From the NCBI GenBank assembly GCA_028279885.1, contig JANQMX010000111.1:34982-98981 (forward strand): DNA of 64,000 nucleotides. The letters run 5' to 3'. A model generated the notes under the pieces. It saw nothing but the letters and a program-made list of their open reading frames with translations. It had not been told where the DNA came from and did no database searches. This stretch comes from Rhodovibrionaceae bacterium (GTDB lineage: Bacteria > Pseudomonadota > Alphaproteobacteria > Kiloniellales > DSM-21159). Positions within the stretch are counted from its first letter, which is position 1; each line of letters begins with the position of its first letter. The position numbers were made by a program, and so were the translations under genes. Of the stretch, positions 25,629-34,927 are shown in pieces.

Positions 25629-26789
25629 ATGCCATTGGAAAGCCAAGACTATCAAGAAATCCGTGAAGCCGTGCGCGCGCTCTGTGCTCGCTTCCCAAAT
25701 GACTACTGGCGCGCCAAAGACCGGGACCGTGCCTACCCGAGCGAATTTGTCGCGGCCCTCACGGAGGCTGGCTATCTCGCGGCCCTGATCCCGGAGGCCT
25801 ACGGCGGGTCAGGCCTGCCGCTGGCGGCGGCCGCCGCCATCCTGGAAGAGATCCAGGCATCAGGCGGCAACGGCGCAGCTTGCCATGCGCAGATGTACAC
25901 CATGGGCACCGTGCTGCGCCACGGCAGCGCCGCGCAGCGGGAGCGATATCTGCCGGAGATCGCCAGCGGCGCCCTGCGGCTGCAGGCCTTCGGTGTCACC
26001 GAACCGACCAGCGGCACCGACACCCTATCGCTGCGCACCACGGCCGTGCGGGAAGGCGACAACTACCGGGTCAACGGCCAGAAGGTTTGGACCAGCCGGG
26101 CGGAGCACAGCGATCTCATGCTGCTGTTGGCCCGCACGACGCCGAAGGACGAGGTGGCGCGCAAGGGCGAGGGGCTGTCGGTCTTCCTGGTCGATCTTCG
26201 TGCTGCGGTGGGCGAGGGCGTCACCATCCGGCCGCTGCGCACCATGATGAACCACGCGACGACCGAGGTTTTCTTCGACGATCTGCTGGTGCCGGCGGAG
26301 AACCTGATCGGGGAGGAGGGGCAGGGCTTCCGCTACATCCTCGACGGCATGAATGCCGAGCGTATCCTGATTGCGGCGGAGTGTCTCGGCGACGCCCGCT
26401 GGTTTCTCGACAAGGCCTGCGCCTACGCCAAGGAGCGCCAGGTCTTTGGCCGCCCCATCGGCCAGAACCAAGGCATTCAGTTTCCCTTGGCCCGCGCCTA
26501 CAGTCAGCTCCAGGCCGCACGCCTGATGGTGGCGGAAGCCTACCGGCTCTATGATGGCGGCGAACGCTGTGGGGAGCAGGCGAACCTGGCGAAGCTGCTC
26601 GCGGCCGATGCCTCCTGGGCCGCCGGCGAGGCCTGCCTGCAGACCCATGGCGGCTACGGTTTTGCCGAAGAGTTTGACGTGGAGCGCAAGTACCGCGAGG
26701 CCCGTCTCTATCAGGTGGCGCCGATCTCGACCAATCTCATCCTGAGCTATCTCTCCGAGCATGTCCTCGGGTTGCCTCGGAGTTACTAA
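25629..26789 (+). CDS. Acyl-CoA dehydrogenase, isovaleryl-type catalytic position
   Basis: A 386-aa FAD-dependent acyl-CoA dehydrogenase with N-terminal helical, middle beta ([14 protein letters not shown]) and C-terminal helical domains. The usual C-terminal catalytic Glu (YEGT motif) is replaced: the aligned stretch reads YQVAPISTN, with P365 at that position. A Glu occurs instead at E244 in [10 protein letters not shown], which aligns with the catalytic base of isovaleryl-CoA and long-chain dehydrogenases. With mccB 47 bases downstream on the same strand, a role in leucine or another branched-chain acyl-CoA degradation is plausible, although it is not a classical isovaleryl-CoA dehydrogenase sequence. 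Confidence 0.87.
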   Translation: MPLESQDYQEIREAVRALCARFPNDYWRAKDRDRAYPSEFVAALTEAGYLAALIPEAYGGSGLPLAAAAAILEEIQASGGNGAACHAQMYTMGTVLRHGSAAQRERYLPEIASGALRLQAFGVTEPTSGTDTLSLRTTAVREGDNYRVNGQKVWTSRAEHSDLMLLLARTTPKDEVARKGEGLSVFLVDLRAAVGEGVTIRPLRTMMNHATTEVFFDDLLVPAENLIGEEGQGFRYILDGMNAERILIAAECLGDARWFLDKACAYAKERQVFGRPIGQNQGIQFPLARAYSQLQAARLMVAEAYRLYDGGERCGEQANLAKLLAADASWAAGEACLQTHGGYGFAEEFDVERKYREARLYQVAPISTNLILSYLSEHVLGLPRSY

Positions 26790-26836
26790 GCGGTGGCTCT
26801 GGCCTATCCCTTGCCGGCAATGCTAAGCAGCGCGCG

Positions 26837-28444
26837 ATGAGCGTCATCCGTAGCCAAGCCGATACCCGCAGCGCCGAGTACCGCGAGAACGTGGCCGCCA
26901 TGCGCGCCCTGGTCGAAGACCTGCGCGAGAAATCGGCCGGCATTCGCGAAGGCGGCGGCGAGGCGGCGCGCGCCAAGCACGAAGCGCGCGGCAAGCTCCT
27001 GCCGCGCGAGCGCATCCGCCGGCTGATGGACGCCGGCGCGCCCTTTCTCGAGCTCTCGCAGATGGCCGCCTATGAGGTCTACGGCGAGGCGGTCCCGGCG
27101 GCGGGCTTGGTCACCGGCATAGGCCGAGTCTCGGGGCGCGAGTGCGTCATCATCGCCAACGACGCCACCGTCAAAGGCGGCACGTACTACCCGCTGACCG
27201 TCAAGAAGCATCTGCGCGCGCAAGAGATCGCGCGGGAAAACCGGCTGCCCTGCATCTATCTGGTCGACTCCGGCGGCGCGAACCTGCCGCGCCAGGACGA
27301 GGTCTTCCCGGACCGGGACCACTTCGGGCGAATCTTCTACAATCAGGCGACCCTCTCGGCGGCCGGCGTGCCTCAGATCGCCGTGGTCATGGGCTCCTGC
27401 ACCGCCGGCGGCGCTTACGTCCCGGCCATGTCGGACGAGTCCATCATCGTCAAAGGTCAAGGGACGATTTTCCTCGGCGGGCCACCGCTGGTGAAGGCGG
27501 CGACGGGTGAGGTGGTCAGCGCAGAAGAGCTGGGCGGCGCGGATGTGCACAGCCGCACTTCGGGCGTCACCGACCACTATGCGGAGAACGACGAGCACGC
27601 GCTGGCCATCGCGCGGCGCGTGGTGGCTCACCTAAATCGCCCCAAGCATCAATCGCTGGAGCTGGCGACCCCGCGCGCGCCGCTCTACGACCCGGAGGAG
27701 CTCTACGGCATCGTCCCGACGGACTTGCGCAAGCCCTACGACGTCAAGGAGGTCATCGCCCGCCTGGTGGACGGCAGCGAGTTCGACGAGTTCAAGGCCC
27801 TCTACGGCACGACCCTGGTGACCGGTTTCGCCCACATCAACGGCTACCCGGTCGGTATTCTGGCCAACAACGGGATCCTCTTCTCCGAGTCGGCGCTGAA
27901 GGGCGCCCACTTCATCGAGCTTTGCTGCCAGCGCTCCATCCCGTTGATTTTCCTGCAGAACATTTCCGGCTTCATGGTCGGCCGCAAGTACGAGGCGGGC
28001 GGCATCGCCAAGGACGGCGCCAAGCTGGTGACAGCGGTTTCCTGCGCCCAGGTGCCGAAGTTCACACTGGTGGTCGGCGGCTCCTTCGGGGCCGGCAACT
28101 ACGGTATGTGCGGCCGCGCCTTCGCGCCGCGGCTGCTTTGGATGTGGCCGAACGCGCGCATCTCGGTGATGGGTGGAGAGCAGGCGGCGAACGTGCTGGC
28201 CACGGTGCGCCGCGACGGGATCGAAAGCCGGGGCGGCGCCTGGAGCGAGGACGAGGAAGAAACCTTCAAGGCGCCGATCCGAGAGCAGTACGAGCAGCAG
28301 GGCCATCCCTACTACGCCAGCGCACGCCTGTGGGACGACGGCATCGTCGACCCGGTGGAAAGCCGCATGGCCTTGGCGCTGGGGCTGTCCATGAGCCTCA
28401 ACGCGCCGATCGAGCCGACGCGTTTCGGGATTTTCCGGATGTAA
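26837..28444 (+). CDS. mccB: Methylcrotonyl-CoA carboxylase carboxyltransferase (beta) subunit
   Basis: A 535-aa carboxyltransferase of the crotonase-like biotin-dependent family, the length of LiuB/MccB. It transfers CO2 from carboxybiotin to 3-methylcrotonyl-CoA in leucine degradation. Family features are [62 protein letters not shown], and [20 protein letters not shown]. Propionyl-CoA carboxylase is less likely because of the MccB-type N-terminus. The biotin-carrying partner (mccA) is not adjacent but 32 kb downstream at 60342. Confidence 0.88.
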   Translation: MSVIRSQADTRSAEYRENVAAMRALVEDLREKSAGIREGGGEAARAKHEARGKLLPRERIRRLMDAGAPFLELSQMAAYEVYGEAVPAAGLVTGIGRVSGRECVIIANDATVKGGTYYPLTVKKHLRAQEIARENRLPCIYLVDSGGANLPRQDEVFPDRDHFGRIFYNQATLSAAGVPQIAVVMGSCTAGGAYVPAMSDESIIVKGQGTIFLGGPPLVKAATGEVVSAEELGGADVHSRTSGVTDHYAENDEHALAIARRVVAHLNRPKHQSLELATPRAPLYDPEELYGIVPTDLRKPYDVKEVIARLVDGSEFDEFKALYGTTLVTGFAHINGYPVGILANNGILFSESALKGAHFIELCCQRSIPLIFLQNISGFMVGRKYEAGGIAKDGAKLVTAVSCAQVPKFTLVVGGSFGAGNYGMCGRAFAPRLLWMWPNARISVMGGEQAANVLATVRRDGIESRGGAWSEDEEETFKAPIREQYEQQGHPYYASARLWDDGIVDPVESRMALALGLSMSLNAPIEPTRFGIFRM

Positions 28445-28577
28445 CCGCTTGCGAGGGTGGACCCCGTTCCCAGGTAAGGGGCAAGCCGCCGCGACAGACG
28501 GCGGGCGAACGCCCAGGCCGCCCGCAAAGAACCGCGGCCGGGTGCAGTCAGGGATGTGACTTTGGAGGAGTTGGTCT

Positions 28578-29261
28578 GTGCCGACAGTATTGATTACCGG
28601 GGCCAATCGCGGCATCGGCCTGCAGTACGCGAGAACCTATGGGCGCGACGGCTGGCGTGTTCACGCCTGCTGCCGTCATCCGGACAAGGCGAAGGCCTTG
28701 CGGGAGGATTGCGGTGGCGAGGTCGTGCTCCACCGCCTAGATGTGACCGACGGGCTCCGGGTCCAGGGCCTGGCGCGCGAGATGTCGGACGAACCAATCG
28801 ACCTGCTGATCAACAACGCCGGCATGATGGGCCCCCGCGACGGCTTCGGCCACACGGACTACAACGCCTGGATGGACGCGCTGCAGGCCAACGCCTTGGC
28901 GCCCATGCGGATGGCCGAAGCGTTCGTCGGCTCGATGCGCGCCAGCGAGCGCAAGGTGATCGTGAACATGTCGTCCAAAATGGGCTCGATCGGCAGTAAC
29001 CAGAAAAGCAACGCCCATATCTATCGCACCTCCAAGACCGCGCTGAACATGGTTACCAAGTGCCAGGCCAATGCCTTGGGTCCGGAGGGCTTCACCGTCA
29101 TCTGTTTCCATCCGGGCTGGGTGCAGACGGAGATGGGTGGGCCGGAAGCGGAGATCAGCGTCGAGCAGTCGGTCGCCGGCATGCGCAATGTGATCGCCAA
29201 GCTCGATGCCTCGGACAACGGCAAGTTCTTCAACTATGACGGTGAAGAGCTGCCGTGGTAG
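28578..29261 (+). CDS. Short-chain dehydrogenase/reductase
   Basis: A 227-aa classical SDR oxidoreductase. NAD(P)-binding GANRGIG near residues 8-14, NNAG at about residues 79-82, active-site Ser in VNMSSKMGSIGS, and YRTSK as the YxxxK pair. The sequence resembles the C-factor / sniffer-like carbonyl reductase subgroup. The start is GTG with a clear GGAGGAG ribosome-binding site. It leads a tight run of plus-strand genes (DUF3291, acyl-CoA dehydrogenase, HAD, DsbA-fold, cNMP-EAL, GNAT). Confidence 0.88.
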   Translation: MPTVLITGANRGIGLQYARTYGRDGWRVHACCRHPDKAKALREDCGGEVVLHRLDVTDGLRVQGLAREMSDEPIDLLINNAGMMGPRDGFGHTDYNAWMDALQANALAPMRMAEAFVGSMRASERKVIVNMSSKMGSIGSNQKSNAHIYRTSKTALNMVTKCQANALGPEGFTVICFHPGWVQTEMGGPEAEISVEQSVAGMRNVIAKLDASDNGKFFNYDGEELPW

Positions 29262-29285
29262 CCTGAGCCGTTCGGCATAAGAGCA

Positions 29286-29807
29286 ATGGGAGACAAGGGC
29301 TTGGCTGACTATCTTTTGACGCAGTTGAATATCGGCCGCATCGTCGCAGCAATCGACGCTCCCATCATGGAAGGCTTCGTGAGCCAGCTCGACAGCATCA
29401 ACGCGCTGGCCGAGGCCAGCCCTGGCTTCGTCTGGCGCCTCAAGGATGAGGACAGCGGCAACGCCACCGGCCTGACGGTCAACGAGGACTCGCCCGTCAT
29501 CGTCAACATGTCGGTCTGGGAGGACGTGGAGAGCCTGGCCGACTACGTTTATCGCTCAGCGCACGTGAAGGTCATGGCCGGCCGCCGCGCCTGGTTCGAG
29601 CGTTGGGACGGGCCCTTCATGACGCTCTGGTGGGTGCCGAGCGATCATCGCCCGACCATCGAGGAGGCTCTGGAGCGCCTGCGCCTCTTGGCCCGGCACG
29701 GCCCGACGCCGCAGGCCTTCACCTTCAAGCAGCGCTTCGCGCCGCCCGATGCCGGCAGTGCCGTTCAACCGCACGACGATCTCGATGACTGCCCCTCTGC
29801 TCACTGA
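29286..29807 (+). CDS. DUF3291 domain protein
   Basis: A 173-aa protein matching the DUF3291 family by its opening [21 protein letters not shown] and the conserved [22 protein letters not shown], followed by [20 protein letters not shown] and FTLWW-like residues. The fold is probably a dimeric alpha/beta barrel related to heme-handling or monooxygenase-like proteins; activity is unknown. Its 3' end overlaps the next gene by 23 bases. Confidence 0.85.
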   Translation: MGDKGLADYLLTQLNIGRIVAAIDAPIMEGFVSQLDSINALAEASPGFVWRLKDEDSGNATGLTVNEDSPVIVNMSVWEDVESLADYVYRSAHVKVMAGRRAWFERWDGPFMTLWWVPSDHRPTIEEALERLRLLARHGPTPQAFTFKQRFAPPDAGSAVQPHDDLDDCPSAH

Positions 29808-30930
29808 AGACCAGCGCCTCATCCGGGAAACCGCGCGGCAGTTCGCGCAGGAGCGTCTGGCGCCCTTCTCGGCCGAGTGGGATCGCGAGGCGCGCTTCCC
29901 GCGCGAAGCGGTCGAGGAGATGGGGCAGCTTGGCTTCATGGGCATGACCGTGCCGTCCGAATGGGATGGTGCCGGCACCGACAACGTCGCCTACGCCCTG
30001 GCCTTGGCCGAGGTGGCGGAGGGTGACGGCTCCTGTTCCACCATCATGAGCGTGCATAACTCGGTCGGCTGCCAGCCCATTCTGCGCTACGGCAGCAGCG
30101 AGCAGAAGGAGCGCTTTCTCAAGCCGATGGCGCGCGGCGAGAGCCTAGGCGCCTTCTGCCTCACCGAGCCCCAGGCCGGCTCTGATGCCTCTGCCATTCG
30201 CAGCCAGGCCCGGCGTGCCGGCAACAAGTATGTGCTGAGCGGAACCAAGCAGTTCATCACCTCGGGCCGCTATGCCGATGTGGCTATCGTCTTCGCCGTG
30301 ACCGACCCTGAGCGCGGCAAGAAAGGCATCTCGGCCTTCATCGTGCCGACCGATCTGCCGGGCTTCGAAGTTGCCCGGGTCGAGCACAAGCTCGGACAGA
30401 AGGCCTCCGACACCTGCCAGATCGTCTTCGAGGACGTGGAACTGACCCCCGATTTGCTGCTCGGCGAGGAGGGGGAGGGATACCGCATCGCCCTCTCCAA
30501 TCTGGAAGGTGGGCGCATTGGCATTGCCGCTCAGTCTGTCGGTATGGCGCGCGCGGCCTATGGCCACGCCCTGGCCTACGCAAAGGAGCGGGAGGCCATG
30601 GGCAAGCCGATCATGGAGCATCAGGCGGTCGGCTTTCGTCTGGCCGATATGGCGACCAAGCTGCACGCCGGCGAGCTCATGACCTTGCATGCCGCCGCCC
30701 TCAAGGATGCCGGTGTGCCGTGCCTCAAGGAAGCCGCCATGGCGAAGCTCTATGCCAGCGAGGCGGCCGAGGAGATCTGTTCCGCCGCCATCCAGATTCA
30801 TGGCGGCTACGGCTATCTCGAGGACTATCCCGTCGAGCGCATCTATCGCGACGTTCGCGTCTGCCAGATCTACGAGGGCACCTCGGACATCCAGCGGTTG
30901 ATCATCGCCCGTCAGATCGCAGCCGACTGA
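29785..30930 (+). CDS. Acyl-CoA dehydrogenase (short/branched-chain type)
   Basis: A 381-aa FAD-dependent acyl-CoA dehydrogenase with the standard catalytic Glu (E364 in [10 protein letters not shown]). The FAD/substrate segments [14 protein letters not shown] and [21 protein letters not shown] are intact. At the isovaleryl-type position it has LEGGRIGIA, without a Glu, so it uses the usual C-terminal base, unlike the dehydrogenase at 25629. It belongs to the butyryl/2-methylbutyryl-CoA group. I set the start at the ATG at 29785 ([10 protein letters not shown]), which overlaps the DUF3291 gene. Confidence 0.9.
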   Translation: MTAPLLTEDQRLIRETARQFAQERLAPFSAEWDREARFPREAVEEMGQLGFMGMTVPSEWDGAGTDNVAYALALAEVAEGDGSCSTIMSVHNSVGCQPILRYGSSEQKERFLKPMARGESLGAFCLTEPQAGSDASAIRSQARRAGNKYVLSGTKQFITSGRYADVAIVFAVTDPERGKKGISAFIVPTDLPGFEVARVEHKLGQKASDTCQIVFEDVELTPDLLLGEEGEGYRIALSNLEGGRIGIAAQSVGMARAAYGHALAYAKEREAMGKPIMEHQAVGFRLADMATKLHAGELMTLHAAALKDAGVPCLKEAAMAKLYASEAAEEICSAAIQIHGGYGYLEDYPVERIYRDVRVCQIYEGTSDIQRLIIARQIAAD

Positions 30931-30954
30931 CTGAGAGCTCCAGGAGCAGCAGCC

Positions 30955-31740
30955 ATGACGATCAAGGGCGTGCTGCTGGACTTGGGCGGTGTCGTGCTGG
31001 AGGGCGAGCGGGCGCTGCCGGGCGCGACCGAGGCGCTGGCCCGGCTGCGCGCGGCGGGCCTGCCGCTTCGCTGCATCACCAACACCACGCGCCGCTCCCG
31101 TCGGCAGATGCTGGAAGACCTGCATGCGATCGGCATCGATATCAGCGCTGACGAGCTTTTCATGCCGGCCATCGCGGCGCGGACCCTGCTGCTTGAGCGG
31201 GGTCTGAGACCCCACCTTCTGGTCCATCCGAACCTGGAAGAGGACTTTGCCGGGACGGAGGGTGCGGCGGGCGGCATCGCCGTCGTGGTCGGCGACGCGG
31301 CCGAGGGCTTTACCTATGGCGCTATGAATGCCGCCTTCCGCGCACTCATGGAAGGGGCAGCCTTCTATGCGTTGGCCAAGAACCGGGCCTTCAAGGACGC
31401 CGATGGCGCGCTCAGCATCGATGCCGGTGCTTTCGTAACCGCCTTGGAGTACGCGACGAAACGGGAGGCGGCAGTCCTCGGCAAGCCGGCGGAGGGCTTT
31501 TTCGCCGCGGCGCTGTCGTCGCTTGGCCTTCCTGCCGGCAAGGTTGTCATGATCGGGGACGACGCAGAGGCCGACGTCGCCGGCGCCATGCGCTGCGGCC
31601 TGCAGGGCGTTTTGGTGCAGACCGGCAAGTATCTGCCTGGCGACGAGAAGGACATAGAACCGTCACCAACGGCCGTGTTGAGTGATTTTCCCACTGCGGT
31701 AGAGTGGTTGCTTCAGGTGCAATGCAACGAGAAGGTTTAG
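30955..31740 (+). CDS. HAD-superfamily phosphatase (LHPP/HDHD2-like)
   Basis: A 261-aa HAD hydrolase of the type with a C2 cap, similar to the LHPP/HDHD2 group. Motif I is LLDLGGVVLEG: the first Asp is present but the second is Gly, as in LHPP and HDHD2, which have Ser there. Motif II is CITNTTR, the Lys is in AVLGKPAEGFF, and motif IV is MIGDDAEADVAGA. LHPP-type enzymes act on phospholysine, phosphohistidine or pyrophosphate; the bacterial substrate is unknown. It follows the acyl-CoA dehydrogenase by 24 bases. Confidence 0.85.
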   Translation: MTIKGVLLDLGGVVLEGERALPGATEALARLRAAGLPLRCITNTTRRSRRQMLEDLHAIGIDISADELFMPAIAARTLLLERGLRPHLLVHPNLEEDFAGTEGAAGGIAVVVGDAAEGFTYGAMNAAFRALMEGAAFYALAKNRAFKDADGALSIDAGAFVTALEYATKREAAVLGKPAEGFFAAALSSLGLPAGKVVMIGDDAEADVAGAMRCGLQGVLVQTGKYLPGDEKDIEPSPTAVLSDFPTAVEWLLQVQCNEKV

Positions 31741-31751
31741 GATTCTCCATT

Positions 31752-32354
31752 ATGCCCGCTCCGGTCGAGTTCTACTTCGATTTCTCCAGCCCCTATGGAT
31801 ACCTGGCGGCCTGCTGCATCGATGAGCGCATGGCGGCAGTCGGCCGCGAGGTGAGCTGGCGACCCTTTCTGCTGGGCGCCGTCTACAAGATTGTGGGCGG
31901 GCAGCCCTTGGTGGATATTCCGATGAAGGGTGACTATGCGCGACACGACATGGTGCGCTCGGCGCGCCGCAACGGCGTGCCACTCACTTGGCCGCGCCCC
32001 TTTCCCTTCATGTCAGTCGCGGCCGTGCGCGCCTTCTATTGGCTGGAGCAGCAGAGCCCGAAGGAGGCAACGCAACTGGCCAAGGAGATCTTCCGGCGCG
32101 CTTTTGCCGAAGGCCAGGATATGAGCGGCGCCTCCACAGTGGTCGGCGTTGCATCAGATTTGGGGCTCGACAAAGACGGCTTGGCCGCAGCCCTGCAGGA
32201 CCCGAGCGTCAAGGACCTTGCGCGGGCGAAGGTCGATGCGGCGATCGGTGCCGGCGTCTTCGGCTCCCCCTACTTCATCGTCGACGGTGAGTCCTTCTGG
32301 GGCCACGACCGAATCTCGGATGTCGAGGAGTGGGTCCGTGTCGGGGGCTGGTAA
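31752..32354 (+). CDS. DsbA-fold 2-hydroxychromene-2-carboxylate isomerase-like protein
   Basis: A 200-aa thioredoxin-fold protein of the DsbA/kappa-GST group. It starts MPAPVEFYFDFSSPYGYLAA, with Ser in place of the CXXC active site, and ends FGSPYFIVDGESFWGHDR, typical of 2-hydroxychromene-2-carboxylate isomerase relatives that use glutathione in aromatic degradation. No aromatic catabolic genes are nearby, so the substrate is open. The start at 31752 gives the family-type N-terminus. Its end overlaps the cNMP-EAL gene by 17 bases. Confidence 0.88.
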   Translation: MPAPVEFYFDFSSPYGYLAACCIDERMAAVGREVSWRPFLLGAVYKIVGGQPLVDIPMKGDYARHDMVRSARRNGVPLTWPRPFPFMSVAAVRAFYWLEQQSPKEATQLAKEIFRRAFAEGQDMSGASTVVGVASDLGLDKDGLAAALQDPSVKDLARAKVDAAIGAGVFGSPYFIVDGESFWGHDRISDVEEWVRVGGW

Positions 32355-33570
32355 TCCGCTTGGTCGGCTCGGGCTGAACGACTCGAATCTCCACCTCGCG
32401 GCAGGCGAAACGCTTTTCCAGCAGGGTGACTGCTCGGACCGGGCCTACATCGTCGAATCAGGACTTGTAGAGGTGGTGGCGAAGACGGGCGACGGCGAGG
32501 TGGTGCTGGCACGGCTCGGGCCCGGCGAAGTGGTCGGCGAGATGGGCTTGATCGCCGGCTCGGGCCGCTCAGCAACGATCCGCGCGCTTTCTGACAGCGA
32601 GCTTCTAGTCATTTCCGCCGAGCAGCTTCGCTACAAGCTGCGCGATGCGGATCCTGTCGTGGCTCTGCTGCTTGAAACGCTGTTGCGGCGGCTGCGCGAC
32701 ATCCAGGGCGGCTCGCCCAACGCCAATCCCTGCGAACCGGCGCCGGCCGGGAACCTCGATCACCGGCCGATGCTGGATCCGCACGAAGCCAAGAGCGTGC
32801 TGAGGACTGAGCGGCGTTTGCTCGATGCTGTGAAGTCCGGCGAACTCGAGGTCGCCTATCAGCCGATCGTCCACCTGTCCGATGGGCGGTTGGCCGGGTT
32901 CGAGGCGCTGGCTCGCTGGCATCACCCGGAACTCGGTAACGTCGCGCCGAACCACTTCGTACCGCTGGCCGAACGGGCCGGACTGATCGGTGCCGTCGAC
33001 CGCAGCACCTTCGATCAAGCCTTCGCTTTCGCCCGCGACCTGCTGGCGGCGCACGGTGCGGACGGAGGGAAGCCCTTCGTCAGCGTCAATCTCTCGGCAG
33101 TGCGTTTCGACGAGGAGGATCTCGTCTCCCATATCGAAGGCGGCCTGCGGCGGAGCGGCGCCGAGCCGGAGCAGATCAAGATCGAGCTGACCGAGAGCGT
33201 GCTGTTGGCCAACCCCACGCGGGTCGCCGAGATCCTTACGGGGCTGAAAGCGATTGGCGTGCGCAGTGTGCTGGACGACTTCGGCACCGGCTATTCCAGC
33301 CTGTCCTACCTCCACAGCTTTCCGATCGATGGGATCAAGATCGATGCGGCCTTCATCCGCTCGCTTCTGAGCAACAGCAATAGCTACAAGATCACCCGAG
33401 CCATCGCACAGCTCGCGGGCGCTCTGGAGCTCGAGATCATCGCCGAGGGAATCGAAAGCGACCAGGAAGTCGAGGTGCTGCGGCAGCTTGGGTGCCACAT
33501 GGGGCAAGGCTATCTTTTCGGTCGGCCGATGGCTCCAGAGGCAGCCATCGAGCGCATTCCGGCATTGTAG
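32338..33570 (+). CDS. Cyclic-nucleotide-binding EAL phosphodiesterase
   Basis: A 410-aa signalling protein. Residues about 10-125 form a cNMP-binding domain (GETLFQQGDCSDRAYIVESG, then LGPGEVVGEMGLIAGSGRSATIR), linked to an EAL domain (about 155-405). The c-di-GMP hydrolysis residues look intact: FEALARW, SVNLSAVRF, IELTES, LDDFGTGYSSL, IKIDAAFI and IAEGIES. It should hydrolyse c-di-GMP under control of a bound cyclic nucleotide or similar ligand. The GTG start at 32338 has GAGGAG seven bases upstream, within the preceding gene. Cytoplasmic, no membrane segment. Confidence 0.88.
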   Translation: MSGAGNPLGRLGLNDSNLHLAAGETLFQQGDCSDRAYIVESGLVEVVAKTGDGEVVLARLGPGEVVGEMGLIAGSGRSATIRALSDSELLVISAEQLRYKLRDADPVVALLLETLLRRLRDIQGGSPNANPCEPAPAGNLDHRPMLDPHEAKSVLRTERRLLDAVKSGELEVAYQPIVHLSDGRLAGFEALARWHHPELGNVAPNHFVPLAERAGLIGAVDRSTFDQAFAFARDLLAAHGADGGKPFVSVNLSAVRFDEEDLVSHIEGGLRRSGAEPEQIKIELTESVLLANPTRVAEILTGLKAIGVRSVLDDFGTGYSSLSYLHSFPIDGIKIDAAFIRSLLSNSNSYKITRAIAQLAGALELEIIAEGIESDQEVEVLRQLGCHMGQGYLFGRPMAPEAAIERIPAL

Positions 33571-33581
33571 GGCAGGGCGCC

Positions 33582-34076
33582 ATGGACATCCGGCCGCTCG
33601 CCGAAGCGGATCAGACGTGGTTTCTAGATCTCAACCAGGCCTGCCTGCCGGCGGTCAACGCACTCACGCCTGCGACGACGGCAAAGCTGATCGGTGAGGC
33701 CGGCTACGCCCGGCTGCTGCTCAAGGACGGTCAGCCGCTCGGCGCGCTCCTCGCCTTCTGGCCGGGGGCTGACTACGACAGCCCCAACTTTCTCTGGTTC
33801 AAGGAGCGCTACGACAGCTTCCTCTACATCGACCGGGTGATGGTGGCTGAAGAGGCGCGCGGCCAGGGCGCTGGTGTGACGCTCTACAACGACCTCTTCG
33901 CTTTCGCCAAGGCGCATGCCGACGGCGAGGCCGGGCGGGTCACCTGCGAGGTCAACAGCCGGCCTCCCAACCCCGGCTCGCTGCGCTTTCACGAGTCACT
34001 GGGCTTCATGCCGGTCGGCGAGCAGGAGACCGAAGGCGGCGCCAAAGCGGTCATCATGATGGAGAAGCGCGTTTGA
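33582..34076 (+). CDS. GNAT-family N-acetyltransferase
   Basis: A 164-aa acetyltransferase. The acetyl-CoA-binding stretch LYIDRVMVAEEARGQGAGVTLYNDL fits motif A (V.E..RGQG.G), and SLRFHESLGFMPVGEQE is the usual C-terminal motif. It begins 11 bases after the EAL gene and its stop overlaps the start of the next gene. Substrate unknown. Confidence 0.87.
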   Translation: MDIRPLAEADQTWFLDLNQACLPAVNALTPATTAKLIGEAGYARLLLKDGQPLGALLAFWPGADYDSPNFLWFKERYDSFLYIDRVMVAEEARGQGAGVTLYNDLFAFAKAHADGEAGRVTCEVNSRPPNPGSLRFHESLGFMPVGEQETEGGAKAVIMMEKRV

Positions 34077-34915
34077 GCTTGGCCCGTTTGCGTCACCTCT
34101 TTTGGATGCTGCCAGCGGCTGCGACGCTGTTATGGGCCGCCGCGAGCACAGCGCAGAGCGAAGGCGGCGGTTCGGCGGCGCTTGCCGACTTGCAAGAGGA
34201 TCTGAACGCTGGCCGTTACCGGACCGTGTGGACCGCGGCGGAGGGCTCGACGCAGGCGGATATTCTGACACTCGGTGCCGACGCGGCCGCGTCCGAGGCT
34301 TTTTGCTCCGGCTATGGCGAAAATGGCCGGCCGCTTATCGATCAAGCCATGGAGCTTTCCGAACGCGCCATCGAGAGCGATCCCGACGGGATTGAAGGCT
34401 GGCTGCAGTTTGCCCGCGCCAAGGGCGGCTGGCTGCAGCGCTATGCCTTCACGCCCGAACTGCTGGAGGTCTGCGTCGAGGGCATTTCGAGCTTCGTGCG
34501 CCTGCTCAAGCTTCCGCAGCTCCTTTCCATCAAGGAGGAGGCCGCGAAGGTCAGCGAAGCCTTCGACGAAGCGCTACGCCTTGAGCCAGACAACGGGGTG
34601 GCACTCGTCGGTCTCGGCACGACGGAGCTGCTTGAGCCACTCCATCCCTGCGTCGATGCCTACGATCAGACAAACGCGGAGGCAGCTCTTCAGCGGATCA
34701 AGCGCGGCTTGGAGACCGAAGGCATGGGTCAGCTCAAAAGCTTCATTGCGGCCGATGCCTTGCAGGAAGCGCGCGACACATACCAGCTTTCAGAAGACCT
34801 GTTCCGAAAACAGGGATTGGAGCTGGAAGCGCTGTGGCGCCGCGCAGCCGAACCTTGTGAAGAAGCGGCCTATTGCCAGTGTCTGGCGGCCGAGGCGCGT
34901 TCCCGCCTGAACTAA
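34073..34915 (+). CDS. Secreted helical-repeat protein of unknown function
   Basis: A 280-aa protein with a signal peptide (MSLARLRHLFWMLPAAATLLWAAA, cleaved near STA-QS) and a helix-rich mature part with TPR-like segments (AMELSERAIESDPDGIEGWL; FDEALRLEPDNGVALVGLG). Six or more Cys (near residues 82, 137, 192, 261, 267 and 269) suggest disulfides. The TTG start overlaps the GNAT stop (TTGA) and has GGAG eight bases upstream. It recalls TatT-like periplasmic TPR proteins of TRAP systems, but no TRAP genes are here. Function unknown. Confidence 0.65.
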   Translation: MSLARLRHLFWMLPAAATLLWAAASTAQSEGGGSAALADLQEDLNAGRYRTVWTAAEGSTQADILTLGADAAASEAFCSGYGENGRPLIDQAMELSERAIESDPDGIEGWLQFARAKGGWLQRYAFTPELLEVCVEGISSFVRLLKLPQLLSIKEEAAKVSEAFDEALRLEPDNGVALVGLGTTELLEPLHPCVDAYDQTNAEAALQRIKRGLETEGMGQLKSFIAADALQEARDTYQLSEDLFRKQGLELEALWRRAAEPCEEAAYCQCLAAEARSRLN

Positions 34916-34927
34916 ACCAGGGCCGAC

